Position numbers and translations under genes: made by a program
The notes under the pieces: model-generated
What the model saw: the letters and a program-made list of their open reading frames with translations, nothing else
Databases searched by the model: none
What the model was told of the DNA's origin: nothing
In this document: positions 17,664 to 26,134 of the stretch, in pieces
Numbering within the stretch: the first letter of the stretch is position 1
Layout of the letters: each line of letters starts with the position of its first letter
DNA from: DASYQD01 sp036005845
Lineage (GTDB): Bacteria; Acidobacteriota; Thermoanaerobaculia; Multivoradales; JAIOJS01
NCBI GenBank assembly: GCA_036005845.1
Contig: DASYQD010000042.1
Span: 1-31,999 of the forward strand
Reading direction: 5' to 3'
Length of the DNA: 31,999 bases

Positions 17664-19444
17664 CCGCGCAAGGCGCCCGTCTCGTCGCGCGCCTCGAGCC
17701 ACCAGTAGACGGTGCTCGGGCCGTAGAGCGCGGCGTTGGTGCGCAGGAAATCGCGCGGCATCTCGACGCGCAGCGCGTCGCTGCCCGCCGCCGGCGCCGG
17801 CACGTCGAAGACGGCGCCGTTGATCGGTGCCGAGACGAGGAGGCGGAAGCGGCGGAAGGGGCCGGTGGGCAGCCGGACCAGGAACACCGGAGCGGCACCG
17901 TTGGTGGGAACGGCCTCGGCCGCGAGCTCTAAGAGCGAGCCGCTGCCCGCCACCGGCACGCGCCGCAGCTCGCCGCCCGCGTTCCACTCCCAGACGCGGC
18001 TGGCGCCGGCGCCCAGCACCACGGGCACGAGCTCGTCCCCTGCGAGCGGCGGCAGTGGCAGCGCGTCCGCGCCCGGGCGCGCGAAGGGTGGATTCACCGC
18101 ATCGCGCAGCCCGTAGTGGAAGACCTGCGCGGCGGGATCGCCGTTGCTGGCGTAGAGGAAGTAGGGATAGCCGGTGACGAAGCGCGGCGCGGCCGGCGCC
18201 TGATCGCAGCTGGTGAGCAGCGCCCGTTGCACGCGCTGGGCGGTCTGCGCGGCGCGCGCGCAGGCTCGCAGGTTGCCGGCGAGGAGGAAGCTCCAGAGCG
18301 CCGCCACCGCCGCGACCGCGATCCACGGCAGCAGGCGCGGCGCGGGCGGTCGCCCGTCGGTCACCGCGACCGTCGTTGCCGCCGGCGCGAGCAGCGCCGC
18401 CGCGACGAGCGCCACGCCGGCGGCGGCGAGGTAGGCGTAGCGGCCGTTGCCCGGCACCATCGCCTCGAAGCCGAACGGCGCCAGGCCGCTGACCAGCCAC
18501 ACCCAGCCGACCAGCCAGCGGCCCATCGCGCGCCGGTCGCGCCGGCGGAGCAGCCACAGCGCAGGCCCTACCACGAGCACGACGGTCGCGGTGGCGAGCG
18601 CCGGCGTCCCCAGGGTGGCCCCGTAGTACGGCAGCAGAAGCCGTCGCACCGCGCGGGCGATCGCCACCGCGAGGTCGAGCGCTCTCGAGCCCAGCAGCCG
18701 CTGGCTGGTCGCGTCGTAGCCGCCGAGGACGACGCCGAAGACCCACCGCCGCCAGCCGAGGTATACGGCAAGCAGCGCGACGAACGGCAGCCAGCCGCCG
18801 GCGCGACGCAGCTGCGATCGCGGTGGCCCTGGCCTTGCCAGGTGATCGGCCGCCGCCAGCCACAGCGGCAGGACCGCGGCGGCCTCGTACGAAAGCAGCG
18901 CGCAGAGGAAGGCAGCGAAGGCCAGGAACCACCACCGGCGGCAGCCGCTCTCGCGGTAACGCAGATAGGCGAGCAGCGCCGCGAAGACGAAGGCGGCGCC
19001 GAAGAGGGTGGCGAAGCTCGCCGAGAAGACGACCGCATTGGGGTGGAGCGGGTGGAGCGCGAACAGCACGCCGCCCGCCACCGCGGCACGGGTGCCGTCG
19101 CGCTCGCGTCCCACCAGCTCGCGCAGCACGCCGGCGACGAGGAGCGCGTTCGCGGCATGGACGATCACGTGCACGCAGTCGTATCCCGTGGCGTGGGTGC
19201 CGAAGAGGGCGATCTCGGCGGCGTAGAGCGTCGTCGACAGGGGCCGCAGGAAGCGGATGCCGGCGATGCCCAGCCACGGCGCGGTGAATTGCGCGCCGAG
19301 GTCGTGCCACGGCGGGTGCTCGCCGAGAAAGCGGATGAGCAGGAAGTCCTCGCTGGTGAAGCCGCGGCCGAGCAGCGCCGCGTAAGCGGCGAGCGCCACG
19401 GCGGGAGCGGCGAGGAGCCACACGGTGGAGGGCCGGCGGAGCAT
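17597..19444 (-). CDS. Second GT-C type membrane glycosyltransferase (PMT/TMTC-like)
   Basis: 615 residues from the ATG at 19444. After the first membrane helix comes GRGFTSEDFLLIRFL with Glu32-Asp33, then FLRPLSTTLYAAEIALFG and YDCVHVIVHAANALLV. This is the typical start of GT-C proteins related to PMT or DUF1736/TMTC: an acidic pair on the first outer loop, then RPL and a His/Asn helix. About ten to twelve helices run to about residue 400. The final 200 or so residues are soluble, with RVWEWNAGGELRRVPV and WWLEARDETGALRGYTRLRPL, and resemble the tail of 11069-12796. It probably uses polyprenyl-phosphate sugar made by 16839-17663, whose gene it overlaps tail to tail by 67 bases. Confidence 0.85.
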   Translation of the reverse strand: MLRRPSTVWLLAAPAVALAAYAALLGRGFTSEDFLLIRFLGEHPPWHDLGAQFTAPWLGIAGIRFLRPLSTTLYAAEIALFGTHATGYDCVHVIVHAANALLVAGVLRELVGRERDGTRAAVAGGVLFALHPLHPNAVVFSASFATLFGAAFVFAALLAYLRYRESGCRRWWFLAFAAFLCALLSYEAAAVLPLWLAAADHLARPGPPRSQLRRAGGWLPFVALLAVYLGWRRWVFGVVLGGYDATSQRLLGSRALDLAVAIARAVRRLLLPYYGATLGTPALATATVVLVVGPALWLLRRRDRRAMGRWLVGWVWLVSGLAPFGFEAMVPGNGRYAYLAAAGVALVAAALLAPAATTVAVTDGRPPAPRLLPWIAVAAVAALWSFLLAGNLRACARAAQTAQRVQRALLTSCDQAPAAPRFVTGYPYFLYASNGDPAAQVFHYGLRDAVNPPFARPGADALPLPPLAGDELVPVVLGAGASRVWEWNAGGELRRVPVAGSGSLLELAAEAVPTNGAAPVFLVRLPTGPFRRFRLLVSAPINGAVFDVPAPAAGSDALRVEMPRDFLRTNAALYGPSTVYWWLEARDETGALRGYTRLRPLTPAASAAGAGASTR

Positions 19445-19522
19445 CGGCGGGTGAGCCTGTACTATGCCCAGCGTGAAGGAAAGAGGGATCGCGGATCGAT
19501 CGCCGCGGGGCGACGGGCGGGC

Positions 19523-21004
19523 GTGACGGCCGCCGCGGGCGAGCCGCTGATCGATCGGCTCGCTTCGCTGCTGCCGGCCGCGGTCGCGCGGCTGATGCTG
19601 GTGGCGCCGGGGGCCGAGGCCTTGGCCGACGGGCTCGCGGCGCGCGGTTTTACGGCGGCGGCGACCGCCGCCGCGAGCCTTGGCACCGCGACGGCCACGC
19701 AGCTGCCGCGAGCGCCGTCGGATCAAGGTTGGGAGGCGGTCCTGCTGCTCGCCTGCGGCCACGACGCCGCCGCCCTCCTCGCGCCGCAGCTCGAGCCGCT
19801 CCGCGCGGCGATGGCTGAACGCGGCCAGCTCGCCATCGCCGCGGAGTTGGGGACCACGGCGGCTGCCGGCACCACGGATCCGCGCGCGCTCACCATCGCG
19901 CTCTCGGAGCACGGTTTCGTCGTGTTGCGGCAGGAGCCGCTCGACGACAACGGCGGCGCGCTGGCGCGCGAGCTGTGGACGGCCCGGCGCGAGGCCTTCC
20001 GCGTGCGCGAGTATCAACCCGGAGACGAGTCGCAGATCCTGCCCATCTTCGAAGGCAGCTTCTTCGTGCCGCGCAGCCGCGAGCGCTGGAGCTGGGAGTA
20101 TCGCGAGAACCCCTACGGCAACCTCTGTATCAGCGAGGCGTTCGCCGAGGACGGCCAGCTCGTCGCCCACTACGCCGGCTTCCCGGTACGCTTCCGCCTG
20201 CCCGGGCGCGCCGAGCCGGTGATCGCCCTGCACGTCGGCGACACCATGACCCTGCCGGGCGTGCGCCACGTCGGGCGCGGCCCGACGAGCCTCCTCGGCC
20301 GCACCGTGCGCCACTTCTACGCCCGCTTCTGCAGTGGCCGCGTCGCCTTCAACTACGGCTTCAACACCGGCAACATCCAGCGCTTCTCGATGGCCTTCGT
20401 CGGCGCGCAGCGGCTCGAGGACCTGCCGTTCCACGTGCTGCCCCTGCCGGCGCCGGCGCTCGCGGCGACCGATGGGCCGCTGCAGCGCTGGCTGCCGACG
20501 GGCCTCCACGGCTGGCGCTGCGAGCGCGTCGAGTCCTTCGATGCGCGGTTCGACGAGCTCTTCGCGCGCGTCGCCGGCGACTACGGCATGCTGGTGGAGC
20601 GCGACGCCCGCTACCTCGACTGGCGCTACCGGCGCCAGCCTGGCGGCGAGTACCGCGTCTATGCCTGCTCGCGCCGCGATCGCCTCGTCGGCTGGAGTGT
20701 CGTTCGGCGGCGCGGCGACGCCCTCTTCTGGGGGGACGCGCTCTTCGACCCGCGCGCGCCGCAGGCGGTGGGGCGGCTGCTCGCCCACGCGCTCGCGCAG
20801 CCGGAGCACGGCGGCGTTACGCACGTCGAGACCTGGGCGACGGCGCGGCCCGCCTGGTGGCGTCCGCTGCTGCGCTCCGTCGGCTTCGCGGAGCGGCCGG
20901 AGCCGCAGGGCCTCGGAATCGTCTTCGTTCCTTTCGAGGTCGACCCCGGCGAGCTGATGCGAGCGCGGCTCTACTACACGATGGGCGACAGCGACCTCTT
21001 CTGA
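19523..21004 (+). CDS. GNAT-like acyltransferase with an unusual N-terminal domain
   Basis: About 493 residues from the GTG at 19523; GTG 19451 is an alternative and the start is uncertain. Residues about 1-145 look like a worn-down Rossmann or methyltransferase-like fold (LMLVAPGAEALADGLAARGF and EHGFVVLRQEPL), without a clear SAM motif. From about residue 160 it resembles GNAT proteins of polysaccharide loci: RWSWEYRENPYGN, AHYAGFPVRFRLPGR, VGDTMTLPGVRHVGRG, FNYGFNTGNIQRF, then YLDWRYRRQPGGEYRVYA. The expected role is acylation of a sugar or amino-sugar; the donor and acceptor are unknown. It diverges from the GT-C gene across 78 bases (19445-19522) and is followed by 151 bases without a clear signal. 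Confidence 0.75.
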   Translation: MTAAAGEPLIDRLASLLPAAVARLMLVAPGAEALADGLAARGFTAAATAAASLGTATATQLPRAPSDQGWEAVLLLACGHDAAALLAPQLEPLRAAMAERGQLAIAAELGTTAAAGTTDPRALTIALSEHGFVVLRQEPLDDNGGALARELWTARREAFRVREYQPGDESQILPIFEGSFFVPRSRERWSWEYRENPYGNLCISEAFAEDGQLVAHYAGFPVRFRLPGRAEPVIALHVGDTMTLPGVRHVGRGPTSLLGRTVRHFYARFCSGRVAFNYGFNTGNIQRFSMAFVGAQRLEDLPFHVLPLPAPALAATDGPLQRWLPTGLHGWRCERVESFDARFDELFARVAGDYGMLVERDARYLDWRYRRQPGGEYRVYACSRRDRLVGWSVVRRRGDALFWGDALFDPRAPQAVGRLLAHALAQPEHGGVTHVETWATARPAWWRPLLRSVGFAERPEPQGLGIVFVPFEVDPGELMRARLYYTMGDSDLF

Positions 21005-21155
21005 GCAGCGAGGCCGATCGCGTGCCGGATGTAGGATTCGACAGGTAAACCGCGTTGCGACAATCGCCAAGAGAAACGAGGCCGTTTCACGCCGCCGCAC
21101 CCGGCGCTCGCGCGCTGCGGCGTCGGCAGCAGCTTTGGGCCCTGGGCTACGCCGG

Positions 21156-23090
21156 ATGAGCGGCAGACTGCCGCCGGGCGTGACGGAGTCGCTGCGCGCC
21201 GAGCGTGTGCTCGTGCTGGCGCCGCACTACGACGACGAGGTGCTCGGCTGCGCCGGGCTGCTCGCGCAGCTGGCGCAAGCCGGTGCCGCTGTGCGCGTGC
21301 TGTTCCTCTCCGACGGCAGCGGCGGAGTCGAGGAGGTGGCGGACCGCGCCGCCTACGCGGCGCGACGCCGCGCCGAGTCGGATGCGGCGCTGGCGGCGCT
21401 GGGCGTCGCAGGCGCCGAGCACCTCGGCCTTCCCGACGGCCAGCTCGATCGCCGCATCGACGAGATGGCGGCGGCGATTCGCCGCGCGCTGGAGACTCAG
21501 AAGCCGGACCTCGTGCTCGCACCCTCGCCGCTCGAGTCGACGAGCGACCATCAGGCCGCCTTCGCGGCGCTCTTCCGCGTCCTCTCGCCGCTGCGGACGG
21601 GCGATCGGCTGCACGCCGCGCTCGGCTCGGCGCAAGTGCTGCTCTACGAGGTCAACCACCCCGGTTACCCGAATCTGCTCGTCGACACGACCGCCGATCT
21701 GCCGGTGCTCGAGCGCGCCATGGCCGCCTACCCGAGCCAGCAGGAGCGCCACGACTACCTCGCCGCCGCCGTCGGCCTGCGTCGCTACCGCGCCCTGTCG
21801 CTGCCCCCGACGGTTGCCGCCGCCGAGGCGTACACCCGGCTGGCGATGACGGACTTCACCACCCGCGGCCAGGCGCGGCTGGTGCGCGACCTCGGCGGCG
21901 TTCCCGAGCTGCTCGAGGTGCGGGAGGGCCCGCTGGTGTCGCTCGTCGTGCGCACTTGCGAGCGCCCGGCGCTGCTCGCCGAGGCGCTGGCGTCCATCGC
22001 CGCGTCGACCTACCGACGTGTCGAGGTAGTGCTTGTCGTTGACGGCGGCGGCGCGGCTGTGGTGCCCGACGGCTTCCCGTTCCCCGTGCGCCGCGTCGAC
22101 CTCGTGCCGCGGCGCGGCCGGGCCGGCGCCGCCAACGCCGGCGTCGAGGCCGCGACCGGCGCGCTGCTCGGCTTCCTCGACGACGACGACCTGCTCGAGC
22201 CCGAGCACCTGGCGACGCTCGTCGGCGCGCTCGGCGCCGCAGGGGTGCGCGCCGCCTACAGCGACGCGGCGGTCGTCATCTACGAACTGGCGGGCGACGG
22301 CGGCGGCTGGCGCGAGGTCGAGCGCCGGCTTCCCTACAGCCGCGACTTCGACGCCGACGTGCTGCTGCTCGACAACTACCTGCCGCTGCACACGATGCTC
22401 GCCGAGCGCGAGATGTGGCGCGCCGCCGGCGCGTTCGACCCCGAGTTGCCGTTCTTCGAGGACTGGGACCTGCTCATCCGCATGGCCGCGCTGGCGCCGT
22501 TTCACCACCTGCCGCAAGTCACCTGCGAGTACCGGCACTTCCGCGGTGGCGGTCACGTGCTCGGCGAGCGGCCGCGCGAGCGGCCGGATTTCCTGGCCAT
22601 GAAGCAGCGCGTGCTGGAACGTCACCGGCAGCGGCTGACGCCGGAAGCGCTGGCACGCGCCGTCGATCGCCTGCGTAGTGAGGCGGTGGATGCGGCGGAG
22701 GCGGCCGCCGCGGCGCAGCGCTCGGCGCGCGAAGAGGGCGCCGCCCGCGCCGCCGCCGACCGCGCGCACGCCGCCGCCGAGCGGGCTCGCGACGCGGCCG
22801 AGCGCGCGCGCCTCGCCGCCGAGGAGCAGATGCACCGCCATCACGGCGAGGCAGTGGCGGTGGGCGAGGAGAACGCGCGTCTCCGCGCGGCGGTCGCCGA
22901 TCAGGGCGAGGAGCTGCAGCGCCTGTTCAGGGTGGAGGCGGAGCTGCGCGGCCTCCTCGGCGACCAGGACGCCCACCTGGGCCGTACCTACGCCGAGATC
23001 GCGCGTCTCAACCGGCTGCTCGACGAGATGCGCTCGACGCGCGCCTGGCGCACGCACGAGCGCCTGCAGCGCTTCAGGCGCGGCCGATGA
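21156..23090 (+). CDS. PIG-L/LmbE deacetylase + GT2 + coiled coil, three-part protein
   Basis: 644 residues from the ATG at 21156. Residues 15-190 are a PIG-L/LmbE deacetylase: PHYDDE (23-28, with zinc ligands His24 and Asp27) and TSDHQA (His132), the third ligand. Residues about 257-480 are a GT2 domain: PLVSLVVRTCERPALLAEAL, RRGRAGAANAGVEAATG, FLDDDD (near 341-345) and LPFFEDWDLLIRMA. Residues about 505-630 are an Ala/Glu/Arg-rich heptad region, very likely a coiled coil, ending in a basic tail (RLQRFRRGR). PIG-L enzymes remove acetyl from N-acetyl sugars, so one protein may deacetylate and glycosylate, with the coil giving oligomer or chain-length control; the latter is inference. Its stop overlaps the next ATG (ATGA). 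Confidence 0.9.
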   Translation: MSGRLPPGVTESLRAERVLVLAPHYDDEVLGCAGLLAQLAQAGAAVRVLFLSDGSGGVEEVADRAAYAARRRAESDAALAALGVAGAEHLGLPDGQLDRRIDEMAAAIRRALETQKPDLVLAPSPLESTSDHQAAFAALFRVLSPLRTGDRLHAALGSAQVLLYEVNHPGYPNLLVDTTADLPVLERAMAAYPSQQERHDYLAAAVGLRRYRALSLPPTVAAAEAYTRLAMTDFTTRGQARLVRDLGGVPELLEVREGPLVSLVVRTCERPALLAEALASIAASTYRRVEVVLVVDGGGAAVVPDGFPFPVRRVDLVPRRGRAGAANAGVEAATGALLGFLDDDDLLEPEHLATLVGALGAAGVRAAYSDAAVVIYELAGDGGGWREVERRLPYSRDFDADVLLLDNYLPLHTMLAEREMWRAAGAFDPELPFFEDWDLLIRMAALAPFHHLPQVTCEYRHFRGGGHVLGERPRERPDFLAMKQRVLERHRQRLTPEALARAVDRLRSEAVDAAEAAAAAQRSAREEGAARAAADRAHAAAERARDAAERARLAAEEQMHRHHGEAVAVGEENARLRAAVADQGEELQRLFRVEAELRGLLGDQDAHLGRTYAEIARLNRLLDEMRSTRAWRTHERLQRFRRGR

Positions 23091-24358
23091 CGCGGATCGC
23101 GCTGCTCTCGAGCGAGCCGGTGCGCGAGCGCATGGCGGGGATCGGCATCCGCTATCTCGAGCTGGCGCGGCGGCTGCCGCGGCCCGGCGTCGACGTGGTG
23201 CTGATCTCGCCGGCACCCGCCGCCGACGTGCCGCCGGTGCCCGGCGAGGTGCGTACCTTCGATCCCGCGCGCGTGCGCGAGTTGCTCGCCGACTGCGACG
23301 CTGCCGTCGCGCAGGGGCAGCTGGCCAACGACCTCGTGCTCGCCTGTCCCGAGCTGCCCACCGCCATCGACCTCTACGATCCCTGGCTGGTGGAGAACGC
23401 ACACTACCTGCCGACGCTGGGCCTCGACCCTTGGCGCAACGACCATGCGACGTGGGTGCTGCAGCTCTCGCGCGGCGACCTTTTTCTGTGCGCGTCCGAG
23501 GAGCAACGGCACTACTACGCCGGCTTCCTCACGGCGCTCGGGCGCGTCAACCCGGAGCGGCTGCACAGCGATCCCGATCTGACGCGGTTGCTGGTCGAGG
23601 TTCCGTTCGGGGTACCGGCGGAGTTGCCACCTCACGCGCCGCTGCTGCCGGCGCGGCGTGGTCAATCCGAGAATGACAACAGGAAACGCATCCTCTTCGG
23701 CGGCCTCTACGATTGGTACGACCCGTTCACGCTGCTCGCCGCGCTGGAGCGGCTGCCCGAGCTCGACTGGGAGCTCTACTTCGTGCGCAACCCCAATGCC
23801 GAGGTGACGCCGCAGTCGCTGCTCGGCCAGGTGGAGGCGCGCTGCCGCGCCCGCGGCTGGTGGGGCGAGCGGGTGCGCACCCTGGACTGGGTGCCGGCGG
23901 AGCGCCGCTTCGACCTCCTGCGCGACGTCGACCTCCTCTGCTCGCCGCACCATCCGTCGCTCGAGACGCGGCTGTCGCTGCGCACGCGGTTCCTCGATGC
24001 GTTGGCGGCGGGCTGCCCGGTGGTCGTCACCGAAGGCGGCGCGGTGGCGCGCCTCGTGCGCGAGCAGGAGGCGGGATGGGTGGTGCCGGCGGCGGACGCG
24101 GCGGCGCTCGCCGCCACGCTGGTGACCGCGCTCGGCGACGAGGGCGAGCGCGAGCGGCGCCGCGCTGCCGGTCGCGGGCTCGCCTCGCGCTTTGCCTGGG
24201 AGCGCGTGCTGGCGCCGCTCGTGGCGTTCTGCGAGCGCCCGTGGCGCGACTCCACGCGCGATCGCTTTGCATTCAAACCCGACACGGTAGCGCCGGCGGA
24301 CCCGCTCGGCTTCCGGCTGCGCCGCCGCCTGAAGCGCGCGCGGGCTGGGGAAGGCTGA
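23087..24358 (+). CDS. Group 1 (GT4-like) glycosyltransferase
   Basis: 423 residues, starting at ATGA overlapping the previous stop. GT-B features: MTRIALLSSEPVRERMAGIGIRY with a glycine-rich first loop, a second domain from about residue 200 starting ILFGGLYDWYDPFTLL, then LDWVPAERRFDLLRDVDLLCSPHH and FLDALAAGCPVVVTEGGAVARLV with the distal donor-site region. The usual E-x7-E motif is not clean, so the catalytic class is not certain. A short lower-GC stretch (23665-23690, GQSENDNRK) sits at the interdomain linker. The stop overlaps the next start as TGATG (24356-24360), so 21156-25785 is one operon. Confidence 0.88.
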   Translation: MTRIALLSSEPVRERMAGIGIRYLELARRLPRPGVDVVLISPAPAADVPPVPGEVRTFDPARVRELLADCDAAVAQGQLANDLVLACPELPTAIDLYDPWLVENAHYLPTLGLDPWRNDHATWVLQLSRGDLFLCASEEQRHYYAGFLTALGRVNPERLHSDPDLTRLLVEVPFGVPAELPPHAPLLPARRGQSENDNRKRILFGGLYDWYDPFTLLAALERLPELDWELYFVRNPNAEVTPQSLLGQVEARCRARGWWGERVRTLDWVPAERRFDLLRDVDLLCSPHHPSLETRLSLRTRFLDALAAGCPVVVTEGGAVARLVREQEAGWVVPAADAAALAATLVTALGDEGERERRRAAGRGLASRFAWERVLAPLVAFCERPWRDSTRDRFAFKPDTVAPADPLGFRLRRRLKRARAGEG

Positions 24359-25785
24359 TGGAGGGGGGACCCACAAGAGAGGCGCGGGAGGGGGCTCCCC
24401 CTGCCCCGGGAGGGGCAGGGGGAGGGGGGGTCAGGGGTGACAACAGACCCAGTGTTGCCGTGCTCATCCCGAGCTGGAACGGCCGCGCCCACCTCGAGAC
24501 CTGCCTCGCCGCGCTCGCCGAGCAGCACGATCCCGGCGTGCCGTGGGACGTGTGGGTGCTCGACAACGGCTCGAGCGACGGCACGGCGGAGTGGCTCGAG
24601 CGCGAATGGCGGTCGCGCGCACAGCCGCGCGTGCACGTGGTGAGAAGCGACCGCAACCTCGGCTTCGCCGCCGGCGTGAACCGGCTCGTGGAGGCGGCGG
24701 CAGATGCCGAGCTCGTCGCCTTCCTCAACAACGACACGCGGCCGCGCCGCGAGTGGCTGGGAGAGCTGGTCGGGCCGCTCGCCGCAGCGCCGCCGGACGT
24801 TGCCGCCGTCTCGGGCTGTATCCTCGACTGGGAGGGCGAGCGGCTCGACTTCGGCCGCGGCGTCGTCACCTTCGACGGCCACGCCTTTCAGCTCGACTAC
24901 CGGCGGCCGCTCGCCAGGGCGCGAGTGCCGAAAGCGGGCGAGGAGCTGCCCTTCGCCTGCGGCGGCAACTTGCTCGTGCGCCGCGATCGCTTCCTCGCCG
25001 CGGGCGGCTTCGACGCCGCCTACTTCGCCTACTACGAGGACGTCGACCTCGGCTGGCGGCTGTGGGCGAGCGGCCAGCGTGTGCTCGCCGCGCCCGCCGC
25101 CGTCGTGCACCACCGCTCCGGCGCCACCAGCGACCTGCTCGGCCTCTACCGCCGCGGCTTCCTCTTCGAGAGAAACGCCTTCCTCACCGTGCACAAGAAC
25201 CTCGACGACGAGCTGTGGCCGCGGCTGATGCCGGTCGTCATGTTGACGCTCCTCGCCCGAGGTCAACATCTGTTGACCCACGCGAATCCCGGCGGCGGGC
25301 TGCTCGCCGCCGACCCGTACGCCGGCGACGGGAGCCGTCACTCTGCGCCGTCGCCCGTTGCCGTGCACGCCAGCCCCGCTGAGCCCCGGCGCTTCGGCAA
25401 CCTCCGCCGGGGAGACCTGGCGGGCGCTTGGCGCAGCGTGCGCAGCAGGCTCGCGCTCGCTCTCACCGCCGCGTTACATGATGAGGCTCACTCCGCTTCA
25501 TTTGGTGCCCAGGCGCCCCAGCTCACCGACGAGCGCACGGTGGCGCAGCTGCAGGCCCTCTCGTCGCTGCTCGGCAACCTCGACGGCGCCGCCGAGCGCC
25601 GCGCCAGTGTCCAAGCGGCGCGCAAGGTGCCCGACCGCGAGATCCTCGCCCGCTTCCCGCTCTGGGTGGTGCCCACCTATCCGGGCGACGATGCGCTCTT
25701 CGCCTCGCCGGGCTTTCGCAGCTGGCTGCCCGCCGACGTGCCGCTCGTCGAAGCGAGCCTCGCCGAAGTGATGGAGTGGGGTTAG
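24358..25785 (+). CDS. Family 2 glycosyltransferase with long C-terminal part
   Basis: 475 residues from ATG 24358. The first 33 residues are Gly/Pro-rich and encoded by a G-run palindrome (24395-24424), so the ancestral start may lie downstream near codon 34. GT2 domain about 34-300: VAVLIPSWNGRAHLETCL, VLDNGSSDGT (Asp69), RNLGFAAGVNRLVEAA, FLNNDT (122-127, Asp126), ACGGNLLVRRDRFLAAGGFD and YYEDVDLGWRLWASGQ, as in rhamnosyltransferase-like enzymes. The remaining 170 residues are not recognised; they may contact other proteins. Two patches, 25238-25280 and 25475-25505, have lower GC and TTG/TTA codons unlike the rest. The gene ends 4 bases from the convergent YbjQ-like gene. Confidence 0.87.
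   Translation: MEGGPTREAREGAPPAPGGAGGGGVRGDNRPSVAVLIPSWNGRAHLETCLAALAEQHDPGVPWDVWVLDNGSSDGTAEWLEREWRSRAQPRVHVVRSDRNLGFAAGVNRLVEAAADAELVAFLNNDTRPRREWLGELVGPLAAAPPDVAAVSGCILDWEGERLDFGRGVVTFDGHAFQLDYRRPLARARVPKAGEELPFACGGNLLVRRDRFLAAGGFDAAYFAYYEDVDLGWRLWASGQRVLAAPAAVVHHRSGATSDLLGLYRRGFLFERNAFLTVHKNLDDELWPRLMPVVMLTLLARGQHLLTHANPGGGLLAADPYAGDGSRHSAPSPVAVHASPAEPRRFGNLRRGDLAGAWRSVRSRLALALTAALHDEAHSASFGAQAPQLTDERTVAQLQALSSLLGNLDGAAERRASVQAARKVPDREILARFPLWVVPTYPGDDALFASPGFRSWLPADVPLVEASLAEVMEWG
24395..24424. repeat. Perfect G/C-run palindrome near the start of a GT2 gene
   Basis: CTCCCCCTGCCCC (24395-24407) and GGGGCAGGGGGAG (24412-24424) are perfect 13-bp arms around GGGA. The palindrome sits in a G-rich block (24360-24440) that codes for Gly/Pro-rich sequence absent from other GT2 starts. 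The look is that of a REP-type dispersed palindrome; other copies cannot be checked here. Confidence 0.7.
25240..25269. repeat. Inverted repeat inside the GT2 gene
   Basis: ATGTTGAC (25240-25247) and GTCAACAT (25262-25269) are perfect 8-bp arms; inside them CCTCG/CGAGG pairs with a 2-nt loop, and a third half-copy TGTTGACC follows at 25271-25278. GC is locally low for this gene. It may be a protein-binding dyad or a small insertion remnant, or coincidence. Confidence 0.4.
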
Positions 25786-25789
25786 CCGC

Positions 25790-26134
25790 TCAGGATCGAG
25801 GGTCGTCGGCGAGCAGCACCGCCGTGCCGTAGGCGAGCAGCTCCGCGGCGCCCTCCATCATCTCGCTGGTCTGGAAGCGCACGCCGACGACGGCGTGGGC
25901 GCCGATCGCCTCCGCGTCCTCGACCAGCCGGTCGAGCGCCTGTTCGCGCGCCTCGGCGAAGAGCTTGGTGTACTCGGGCACCTCTCCACCCACCAGGTTG
26001 CGCATGAAGGCGGTGACGTCCTTGCCGACGTCGCGTGCGCGCACGCTGCCGCCGCGCACGAGGCCCAGCGTCTTGGTGATGCGTTTGCCGGCGATGGTCT
26101 CGGTGGTGACGACTAGCACTTGGCCCGGCCTCAC
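25790..26134 (-). CDS. YbjQ/UPF0145 family protein
   Basis: 114 residues from the GTG at 26134. The sequence VLVVTTETIAGKRITKTLGLVRGGSVRARDVGKD, then LFAEAREQALDRLVEDAEAIGAHAVVGVRF and a final LAYGTAVLL match the YbjQ (DUF74, heavy-metal-binding domain) family along its usual length of about 105 residues. The family forms ring-shaped oligomers of small beta/alpha subunits; the cellular role is not established. Its GTG overlaps the anti-sigma stop (GTGA, 26134-26131), so it is the third gene of the sigma operon and perhaps part of the same stress response. Confidence 0.92.
   Translation of the reverse strand: MRPGQVLVVTTETIAGKRITKTLGLVRGGSVRARDVGKDVTAFMRNLVGGEVPEYTKLFAEAREQALDRLVEDAEAIGAHAVVGVRFQTSEMMEGAAELLAYGTAVLLADDPRS

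Noticed and set aside
18116..19450. Upstream plus-strand extension of the GNAT frame
   Set aside because: It is antisense to the GT-C gene and is low-complexity charged sequence.
19445..21100. Upstream extension of the GT-C frame on the minus strand (1167 codons in total)
   Set aside because: It runs opposite the GNAT gene; the GT-C protein clearly begins with its first membrane helix at the ATG at 19444.
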